From the NCBI RefSeq assembly GCF_001027545.1, contig NZ_CP009498.1, forward strand, positions 1,178,001 through 1,242,000: a stretch of DNA of 64,000 nucleotides, in the 5' to 3' direction. Made by a program: the position numbers and the translations under genes. The notes beneath the pieces are model-generated. The model was given only the letters and a program-made list of their open reading frames with translations. It ran no database searches and was not told where the DNA came from. Of this stretch, positions 58,180 through 64,000 are shown piece after piece (position 1 is the stretch's first letter; each line of letters begins with the position of its first letter). This stretch comes from Endomicrobium proavitum. Lineage in GTDB: Bacteria; Elusimicrobiota; Endomicrobiia; Endomicrobiales; Endomicrobiaceae.

Positions 58180-59256
58180 ATGGATAGAAAAATAAAAGTT
58201 GCTCAATATGGTTGCGGGAAGATGTCTGTTTACTCCATGAGATATGTTTATGAAAAAGGCGGCGAGATAGTTTCTGCATTTGATATAAACTCTGAAGTTA
58301 TCGGCAAAGATATCGGCGATATTATCGGCGGCGGCAAAAAAGGCGTTATTGTTCAAAACGTTAAAGACGCGCAAGCGGTTTTTAAAAAAGATAAACCGGA
58401 CGTTTGCATAATTACAACTATGAGCCTTTTGCAAGACGTAAAAGACGCGTTTTTAGTTTGCGCAAAAACCGGCGTTAACGCTATTTCAACCTGCGAAGAA
58501 GCTTTCTATCCGCAAAATTCCAATCCTGTTTTAACAAAAGAAATTGACGAGCTTGCAAAGAAAAACAACTGCACAATTTGCGGCTCCGGATACCAGGACG
58601 TTTTTTGGGGAAATTTAATAACGGTTCTTTCGGGCGCAACGCAAAGCATAAAAAAAATCAAAGGCAAATCCAGCTATAACGTGGAAGATTACGGCATAGC
58701 GCTTGCAAAAGCTCACGGTGCGGGTTTGGATTTAGCGACATTTGACAAAGAAATTGCGTCCGCCGATAAAGTATCCGACGAAGAAAGAAAAAAAGTTATA
58801 GATTCCGGAAAATATCTGCCCTCTTACATGTGGAATGTTAACGGCTGGCTTTGCGATAAGTTAGGTCTTACAATTACAAGACAAACTCAAAAAACCGTTG
58901 CGCAAACTTACGCGAAAGATTTAAAAAGTTCAACGCTTAAAATGACGGTGCCCGCAGGGCACGCAACGGGAATGTCGGCTGTTGTTACAACCGAAACCAA
59001 AGAAGGAATAATTATAGAAGCGGAATGCATAGGTAAAGTTTACGCGCCCGAAGAATTTGATCAAAACGATTGGAAAATTTTAGGCGAACCCAACACCGAA
59101 GTGGTTATCAACAGACCCGCAACCGTAGAACTTACATGCGCCACGGTAGTAGCGAGAATTCCGGACGTAATAAATGCGCCCGCAGGATATATTTCAACAG
59201 ACAAAATGCCTACACCTATATATAGAACAAAAGCGTTAAATGAATACGTTAAATAG
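58180..59256 (+). CDS. DapB-fold dehydrogenase, 2,4-diaminopentanoate dehydrogenase-like
   Basis: From the ATG at 58180 (GGGGAGG upstream; the frame runs 17 codons further) the product is ~358 residues. The N-terminal Rossmann domain has VAQYGCGKMSVYSMRYVYEK, VSAFDINSEVIGKDIG, DVCIITTMSLLQDV and GVNAISTCEEAFYP. The rest (GSGYQDVFWGNLITVLSG, VTVEL-type strands, AGYISTDKMPTPIY at the end) resembles the dihydrodipicolinate-reductase-fold dehydrogenases, notably 2,4-diaminopentanoate dehydrogenase (Ord) of ornithine fermentation. No ornithine-mutase genes are visible, so the physiological substrate is open. Confidence 0.75.
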   Translation: MDRKIKVAQYGCGKMSVYSMRYVYEKGGEIVSAFDINSEVIGKDIGDIIGGGKKGVIVQNVKDAQAVFKKDKPDVCIITTMSLLQDVKDAFLVCAKTGVNAISTCEEAFYPQNSNPVLTKEIDELAKKNNCTICGSGYQDVFWGNLITVLSGATQSIKKIKGKSSYNVEDYGIALAKAHGAGLDLATFDKEIASADKVSDEERKKVIDSGKYLPSYMWNVNGWLCDKLGLTITRQTQKTVAQTYAKDLKSSTLKMTVPAGHATGMSAVVTTETKEGIIIEAECIGKVYAPEEFDQNDWKILGEPNTEVVINRPATVELTCATVVARIPDVINAPAGYISTDKMPTPIYRTKALNEYVK

Positions 59257-59497
59257 AGGGTAAGAAGTTTGGAAGGTAGGAAGATAAGAAACGGCAGATT
59301 CCGGATTTAATTCGGGATCTGCCGTTTTATCTTTGTCGTTATTTGCTAATTTGCAATTGCCGTTTCGTCTTTGTTGTTATTTTCACTTTTCACTTTACCG
59401 TTAAATAATGAACACGTATAATATTTAGCAAACATGGATCCCGGATTAAGACATTCCGGGATGACACTTCGTGTCACTTTTCACTTTGCCGTTTTTG
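59257..59497. repeat. Convergent repeat arrays between the Ord-like and Pmp-OmpA genes
   Basis: The + strand array (AGGGTAAGAAG, GGAAGGTAGGAAGATAAG, AAACGGCAG) follows the Ord-like stop, with an inverted AACGGCAGATYCCGGA.. pair at 59289-59325. From the other side, the - strand array AACGGCAAAGTGAAAAGTG follows the Pmp-OmpA stop. The ATGGATCCCGG..CCGGGATGACA palindrome (59437-59467) and a second AACGGTAAAGTGAAAAGTG (59385-59405) lie between. No gene is present. Confidence 0.75.
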
Positions 59498-62400
59498 TTA
59501 TTCTACAAATATTTCTACTCTTCTGTTGTTGGCTCTTCCGGCGGCTGTTTCGTTTGTGTCCACTGACATTCTGTGTCCAAATCCTATTATTCTCACTTTG
59601 CTTTCTTCTATTCCTTCTTTTACAAACTCTTCTCTCACGCTCTTTGCTCTTTTCTCAGACAACTCTTGATTTATTTCCGCTTTTCCGCTTGCGTCTGTGT
59701 GCCCTTCTATTGTTACCGACGTGTACTCATACTTCTTTATTTCTTGCGCCATCTCTTTTATATCTTCCTTCGCTTTCGGCGTTAACTCTGATTTACCTAC
59801 TCCAAAACTTGCCGCCTTAATACTAAACGCTTTTATTGACGCTTTCCTTCTTGCTTTGGCTTCTTCTATATCTTTATCTTCTTTTTCTACCGCTGCCGTT
59901 GCCGTTGATTCAACAACCGCCGGCTTTGCTTTTGTTTCTACTACTGCTGCTTCCTTTCCCTTTTCCCCTATTCCTATTCTTACTCCTACGTTTGCTCCTA
60001 TTGCGCTAAACTTTTCCCCGCTCTCTATATTTCCTTGTCCGTATATGTATATATTTTCGCTCACCTTTACATCTATTCCCAACGCTCCTTCAAATCCGCC
60101 TCCGCTTATGTTGCTTTCATACCCTACCCCGCTATAACTCATTTTCCCTTTCCCTGCCAGCTCATGGTTATACCCTATTTCTATATACGGCTCATACTTC
60201 ACTTCCCCGTTTTTCATTACTGCGTAACCTATCAATATATTCGCTTTTCCTTTCACATAATTCGCTTTTCCATACTCCAAACTCCCTACGCCGTTGGTTA
60301 CCGTTGTTTTATCGTCGCCTGCCATTAGATACTGCACTTCTAACTTCGGTTCTATTCTTATATATTTATTCTCGTCTTCCTCTACCTTGAACGTTTTTCC
60401 CGCTTCTATTCCCGTTGCCCATATGTCCCTTTCAGGTTTATACTCCAACTTATCGCCTATTGAACTGTAATTTGCCATATCAAAACTTGTTATGAAATAT
60501 CTGCTTGCCAAATCTACAAACCAGCCGCTTTCTTCTATCCAGCTTCCATACAATCCTACGCTTACTCCCCTTCCGTTTCCGTTGCTGTTTTCTACACCTA
60601 ACTTTGTTTTGGCTTCCAATGCTCCCGTATATCCAAACATTCCTCCAACATATATTTTATTCTTTTCCTCTCTATTTACCAAAACGTCAAAACCCGCTTC
60701 TATTCCCATTAAACTTAAATTTGTGTCCACCATATCTTTTACTTTCTCGTTTACTCCATATACCCTGCTCCACACGCCCGCTATTCCAACGCCAAAACCT
60801 CTTAAGTCACCTAAGCGTTTTTCTAAACTGTTCATTCCCGCTCGCGCCAACAGCACGTTCAATATTGGCATGTTTGCCATTGTTTTATATACGTCCGTCA
60901 GCACCGGGTTTCCTCCGGCTCCGCTTACTGCTGTTCTTAGATAATAATCCCTTGGGTCTGCCGACGCGCTCCAATCGCTAAACGTTGCGTCGTCGCCTTT
61001 ATACATTCTTATTTCATATGCTCCGTTATCTATTTTTCCGCCTTCTAAACTAAAATTTCCGTTTATTACTGCGTTCTCCCCGAATTCTACCGCTTTCATT
61101 CCGTCCCCTGCTGTCAGCGCTCCCATTGTTCCCACTTGTTTGCCGGCTATTTCTATATTCCCTTCATATTTATCTATTATTCTTATTTTATCAGACTCGT
61201 CGTCTATTTGTCCGTTTATTTTTACATTCATATATATCTTTTGATTGCCGCTTGCGCTTGCGTCTAACTCGTTTATTGTCAACTGCCTGCCTACGCTATT
61301 GCTTCCTGCGCTGTGCAAACTTATGCTTCCTTCTTTAAATTCTAAATTGCTTAAATACGGGTTACTATAATCTAGATATACTACCCCGCTTCCCTCTTTT
61401 GTTACTTTTATATTCATGCTGCTTGTTGTCGTATTAAACCCTATTCCGCTTTTAAAATATATATCTTTTGCTCCCCCTAAATTCAACACGCCCCAATCAG
61501 CTATGTATATGTCGTTGGGGCTTCCGTTCATTTTATTATTGTCAAACGCTATGTCCCCGTTGTTTGCTATTATGCTTACGCTTGCGCTGCTTGACACGTA
61601 TATTGCTCCTCCGTAACTTCCCGCTTCGTTTCCTATAAAATTCCCTGACCCTTCTAATGTTATGCTGCTTCCTGCTTGCGCAAATACTCCCCCTCCGGCT
61701 CCCGCTATTGCTTTGTTGTTTATAAAATTTATGACGCTGCCGGCTATTTCTACTACCTTATTGCTCCATATTGCTCCGCCGTTGCCGGTATTTGAGGTGT
61801 TGTTTGTAAAACTTATACTGGAAGCGTTTACTAAAAATTTACTGTTTGCCCCTTGGGTGTTTACCGCTCCGCCGTTTGCTCCTGCTTGGTTGTCAATAAA
61901 ACTTATTTCTGCGTTGGTAAAATCTATAAAGCCTGTGCTATTTAACATTGCACCGCCCATAGACAAAAGCGTTTTGTTGTTTTCAAATTTTATAGTTCCG
62001 CTAAATGTCGCCGTTGACGTATTATACAATGCGCCGCCATAACTGCTTGTGGAATAGTTATTTATAAATTGCGTATTTTTTATGTCTAAAAACGATCCGT
62101 ATAAATTCACAATTGCTCCGCCGGAAAGTCCTGAATAGTTGCCTTCAAAAATATAATTTTCAATAAAAACCATTCCGTAAGTTGTGCTTTGCCAACCCGC
62201 TGTAGTATTGCGTTGATAAGTATTGTATATAACTCCGGCGGAACCGTTGAAAGCGTAATTATTTATGAAACTTCCGCCTTTTAAGGTTACCTTGCCGCCA
62301 CTATTATGAATTACCCCTGAATTTACCAAAGCATTATTACCGTCAAATAAAGCCCCTTCATCAACAACTAAATTTCCATTAACTAAATACGCTACTGCGC

Positions 62401-63232
62401 CGTTTGCGGAGGCAGCATTTCCACCCGTTGCAAAAGCTTTGTTATTTTCAAAAATTGCGCCCTTGCCAATACTTATTAATGACAACGCGTCCGGTACAGA
62501 CCCGCTACCAGTATTAGCAGAACCTATTCTCATCACACCGCCTTGCACAGCAAGGTTTGAAGTAAATCTGGCATCATTGCCTATAAAAATATATGCCCCG
62601 CTACTGGCTATAGAGCTTGGACTTCCCCCATTTACACTCGCTGAAAAAGCGCCGCCAATAAAACCGGAATTATACTCAAAAGTAGCATTATTGCCTATTA
62701 CAATCTCGCTTTTAGAATTAACAGACGTAAAAGCGCCAACACCGGTAGCAGAAGTATTAGAACTAAAAAGAACTCTCTCGCCAACAGTTAACACAGCGCC
62801 GCTATAATGCCTAATAAAACCATCAACAGAGCTTCCATGATTATCTATAAAAGAAACATCATCGCCAATGCTATCATAATCATACTGTCCGGTTTGACCG
62901 CTAATAATGGTTCCGTTGGGTATGGTTTGGGCATTGGTTTTTGGCGCTGCCAAAAACAAGGAAAAAGTAGCAAGGAGTAAGGAGAAAGTAACGGCTTTCT
63001 TATTTCCGCTATGCTTCAACGCGGCAAGCTTCCCCGCAATGACGGCAAACAATAACAGCATATCCTGAAGGGCAATTGCCCTCAGGATGACAGAGCTTTT
63101 TGATGATAGACTTTTTTTGTCATTCCGATGAAAATCGGAATCCATTTTTTTATTTAACATGGATACCGTGTCAAGCACGGTATGACAGACGCATACAAAA
63201 AATGCAATAACAGCGCTCAAAAGTTTTTTCAT
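59498..63232 (-). CDS. Pmp-like autotransporter fused to a C-terminal OmpA domain (1244 aa)
   Basis: Three parts are seen. Residues ~95-640 are a beta-helix passenger with about a dozen GGA(I/L/V/F)-type and FxxN motifs (SYGGALYNTSTATF, NGGAVNTQGA, SFINNYAFN), as in chlamydial Pmp proteins. Residues ~790-1080 form an autotransporter-like beta-barrel (ANILIGYAVMKNGEVKYEPY to NVGVRIGIG). Residues ~1120-1244 are an OmpA-like domain (SVTIEGHTDASGKAEINQEL, AAGRANNRRVEIFVE) with the Asp and Arg that bind diaminopimelate in peptidoglycan. A surface passenger, outer-membrane barrel and periplasmic wall anchor in one chain is unusual. The N-terminus (1-95) is built from repeats; GAGG precedes the ATG. 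Confidence 0.87.
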   Translation of the reverse strand: MKKLLSAVIAFFVCVCHTVLDTVSMLNKKMDSDFHRNDKKSLSSKSSVILRAIALQDMLLLFAVIAGKLAALKHSGNKKAVTFSLLLATFSLFLAAPKTNAQTIPNGTIISGQTGQYDYDSIGDDVSFIDNHGSSVDGFIRHYSGAVLTVGERVLFSSNTSATGVGAFTSVNSKSEIVIGNNATFEYNSGFIGGAFSASVNGGSPSSIASSGAYIFIGNDARFTSNLAVQGGVMRIGSANTGSGSVPDALSLISIGKGAIFENNKAFATGGNAASANGAVAYLVNGNLVVDEGALFDGNNALVNSGVIHNSGGKVTLKGGSFINNYAFNGSAGVIYNTYQRNTTAGWQSTTYGMVFIENYIFEGNYSGLSGGAIVNLYGSFLDIKNTQFINNYSTSSYGGALYNTSTATFSGTIKFENNKTLLSMGGAMLNSTGFIDFTNAEISFIDNQAGANGGAVNTQGANSKFLVNASSISFTNNTSNTGNGGAIWSNKVVEIAGSVINFINNKAIAGAGGGVFAQAGSSITLEGSGNFIGNEAGSYGGAIYVSSSASVSIIANNGDIAFDNNKMNGSPNDIYIADWGVLNLGGAKDIYFKSGIGFNTTTSSMNIKVTKEGSGVVYLDYSNPYLSNLEFKEGSISLHSAGSNSVGRQLTINELDASASGNQKIYMNVKINGQIDDESDKIRIIDKYEGNIEIAGKQVGTMGALTAGDGMKAVEFGENAVINGNFSLEGGKIDNGAYEIRMYKGDDATFSDWSASADPRDYYLRTAVSGAGGNPVLTDVYKTMANMPILNVLLARAGMNSLEKRLGDLRGFGVGIAGVWSRVYGVNEKVKDMVDTNLSLMGIEAGFDVLVNREEKNKIYVGGMFGYTGALEAKTKLGVENSNGNGRGVSVGLYGSWIEESGWFVDLASRYFITSFDMANYSSIGDKLEYKPERDIWATGIEAGKTFKVEEDENKYIRIEPKLEVQYLMAGDDKTTVTNGVGSLEYGKANYVKGKANILIGYAVMKNGEVKYEPYIEIGYNHELAGKGKMSYSGVGYESNISGGGFEGALGIDVKVSENIYIYGQGNIESGEKFSAIGANVGVRIGIGEKGKEAAVVETKAKPAVVESTATAAVEKEDKDIEEAKARRKASIKAFSIKAASFGVGKSELTPKAKEDIKEMAQEIKKYEYTSVTIEGHTDASGKAEINQELSEKRAKSVREEFVKEGIEESKVRIIGFGHRMSVDTNETAAGRANNRRVEIFVE
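62951..63187 (-). repeat. Nested dispersed repeats inside the signal-peptide region of the Pmp-OmpA gene
   Basis: In coding order: palindrome ATACCGTG..CACGGTAT (63183-63163), palindrome ATTCCGAT..ATCGGAAT (63141-63122), palindrome ATCCTGAGGG..CCCTTCAGGAT (63088-63062), a TTTGCCGTCATTGCGGGGA block (63049-63031), and GCCGTTACTTTCTCCTTACT followed by more TTRCTCC-like heptamers (~63000-62955). All are in frame. Confidence 0.8.
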
Positions 63233-63333
63233 TTTTTTCCTCTTTCAAATTGTATTTTTATTTCTTGTTTTATAAATGAAAAAGCCGGATACATTAAAAA
63301 TGCAATCAGCTTTTTAGTGTTGTATAAGAAGAG

Positions 63334-63339
63334 ATTATA
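63334..63339 (-). promoter_or_regulatory. Extended -10 promoter of the Pmp-OmpA gene
   Basis: On the - strand TGCTATAAT provides an extended -10 (hexamer 63339 to 63334) with no -35 match. The pentamer repeat lies directly upstream at the -35 position. The leader is ~95 nt. Confidence 0.6.
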
Positions 63340-63358
63340 GCAGTATTTAAGGGAGTAC

Positions 63359-63396
63359 TGTTGTGTTGTGTTGTGTTGTGTTGTGTTGTGTTGTGT
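63359..63396. repeat. Pentanucleotide microsatellite (TTGTG, 7.6 units)
   Basis: Thirty-eight nt of uninterrupted TTGTG repeat lie immediately upstream of the extended -10 of the Pmp-OmpA gene, where strand slippage could change promoter output. Confidence 0.95.
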
Positions 63397-63440
63397 AAAT
63401 TTTTGATGTCATTTTATTAACTCTCTATTAAGAACACTAT

Positions 63441-63456
63441 TATACAATATTGTATA
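63441..63456. promoter_or_regulatory. Perfect 16-bp palindrome, possible operator
   Basis: TATACAATATTGTATA is a perfect inverted repeat, ~100 nt upstream of the Pmp-OmpA -10. Its half-site (TATACAAT) also contains near -10 sequences, so chance in AT-rich DNA cannot be excluded. Confidence 0.4.
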
Positions 63457-63469
63457 AAAATTACAACAA

Positions 63470-63505
63470 GGAGGGTAGGAAGATAGGTTAATAAGAAACG
63501 TCTTT
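63470..63505 (+). repeat. Short purine-rich array
   Basis: GGAGGGTAGGAAGATAGG followed by TTAATAAGAAACGTC matches the octamer units seen after metW and the Ord-like gene. It follows no stop codon here. Confidence 0.6.
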
Positions 63506-63562
63506 TTAGCTTTTATTTATATTCTTACCATATATTTTTTAATAATTATATTTGGTGAACTA

Positions 63563-63694
63563 CATACCCCTCACCTTGCCCAAGTAGTCGCAGTTTTGTA
63601 ATGCAACTGGCTACTTCCGGGGCGCTCACATCTCGCGCCCGTTGCAGACTCGTGCTCCTTATTCGTCGCACTGCAACCCCGCAAGGGGCGAGGG
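63563..63694. repeat. Dispersed repeat with nested inverted repeats
   Basis: TACCCCTCACC..GCAAGGGGCGAGGG bounds a region with inner pairs AAGTAG/CTACTT and GTTGCAG/CTGCAAC. The outer part matches the block at 17978-18030 next to nadD. Confidence 0.65.
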
Positions 63695-63714
63695 AAAAAA
63701 GACAGTTCATAATA

Positions 63715-63805
63715 TTTTGTTCCTTACTCCTTACTCCTTGCTCCTTACTCCTTGCCCCTTCTTACTTATTTACCTTTTACCTATTACTTATTATTTGTTA
63801 TTTGC
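63715..63805 (-). repeat. Heptamer array at the phoU stop codon
   Basis: On the + strand CTTACTC, CTTACTC, CTTGCTC, CTTACTC, CTTGCCC units, then TTACCTT, TTACCTA, TTACTTA, TTATTTG run to 63805. On the - strand the array begins in the last codons of phoU (GCAAATAACAAATAA). Confidence 0.8.
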
Positions 63806-64000
63806 TTCCCGCCTTTTATGTCTGTATATCTTTCCGGATTCCATATAAATTACGTCTTCGCATATGTTTGTTGCAAGGTCGGCAATGCGTTCCAAATTAT
63901 TTACGGCGTTTAAAATTTCAAAGATACACTGCAAAACCCACTCTTGCGACGTTATGTGTTTTTCCAAATCTTTTTTTATTTCTTTTTTATAGTTGTCAAC
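63791..64000 (-). CDS. phoU: PhoU, C-terminal part (5' end outside window)
   Basis: The last 69 codons are present, ending at TAA (63793-63791). The frame reads EWVLQCIFEILNAVNNLERI, then ADLATNICEDVIYMESGKIY and RHKR, the conserved C-terminal helix pattern of PhoU (LERIADxATNIxEDVIYM). PhoU links the Pst phosphate transporter to the PhoR/PhoB two-component system; pstB and phoB would be expected beyond the window edge. The final residues REANNK are encoded by the heptamer array. Confidence 0.93.
   Translation of the reverse strand, partial: VDNYKKEIKKDLEKHITSQEWVLQCIFEILNAVNNLERIADLATNICEDVIYMESGKIYRHKRREANNK

Noticed and set aside
59500-62810. Many long frames on the + strand opposite the Pmp-OmpA gene
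   Set aside because: They are Pro/Leu/Phe-rich mirror frames of a Gly/Asn-rich coding strand, without ribosome sites or family signatures.

Overview
The window looks like a chromosomal segment of an AT-rich, Gram-negative, probably anaerobic fermentative bacterium. Two large autotransporter-type surface proteins, an RND pump, a heptosyltransferase-like GT9 enzyme and several lipoproteins indicate an outer membrane. L-lactate dehydrogenase and three radical-SAM proteins fit an anaerobe. Overall content and style recall Elusimicrobiota (Endomicrobium-like), but that is inference from general resemblance, since no rRNA or marker tree is available here.

Layout. 1-9216: tail of a Zn/Cd-type P-type ATPase, tRNA-Ser(UGA), two small proteins, a TrhP-like U32 protein, CreD, an RND transporter without partners, an ABC-F ATPase and tRNA-Ser(GGA). 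9299-11785: two GIY-YIG proteins and a divergent HxlR regulator/MBL-fold pair. 11852-20608: LtaS-like phosphotransferase, YgiQ, a nadD-yqeK-LCP-rsfS run, proA and a META lipoprotein. 20688-28848: aconitase and a group of radical SAM, GT9 and two polytopic GT-C-like proteins. 28890-33936: clpB under a CIRCE-like site, cysE, small basic and HTH proteins, a DnaQ-type exonuclease. 33953-42830: an operon with an exported beta-CASP metallo-beta-lactamase and a TPR protein, then argS, nitroreductase, pcrA and an SPL-like radical SAM. 42948-46979: a Pmp-like autotransporter. 47110-56681: nadA, an intact IS, metW-metX, MATE, metY with a candidate attenuator, ldh. 56822-64000: purM, a DapB-fold dehydrogenase, a Pmp-like/OmpA chimera and the end of phoU.

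How genes connect. cysE, metX, metW and metY give a serine/homoserine to cysteine/methionine route by direct sulfhydrylation. nadA and nadD belong to NAD synthesis. nadD-yqeK-LCP-rsfS is a tight run with short overlaps.

Non-coding architecture is the striking part. (1) Degenerate purine-rich tandem arrays (7-8 nt units, often containing AACGGC) start at or just after the stop codon of about twelve genes, on the coding strand, mostly where no intrinsic terminator is seen. (2) Palindromic dispersed repeats occur between genes and have entered the signal-peptide region of the Pmp-OmpA gene. (3) Several genes have a TATAAT box only 6-8 nt before the start codon and no Shine-Dalgarno, implying leaderless mRNAs. 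(4) metY is preceded by a promoter, a near-leaderless 31-codon ORF with alternating Cys and Met codons, and a hairpin with a U-rich tract.
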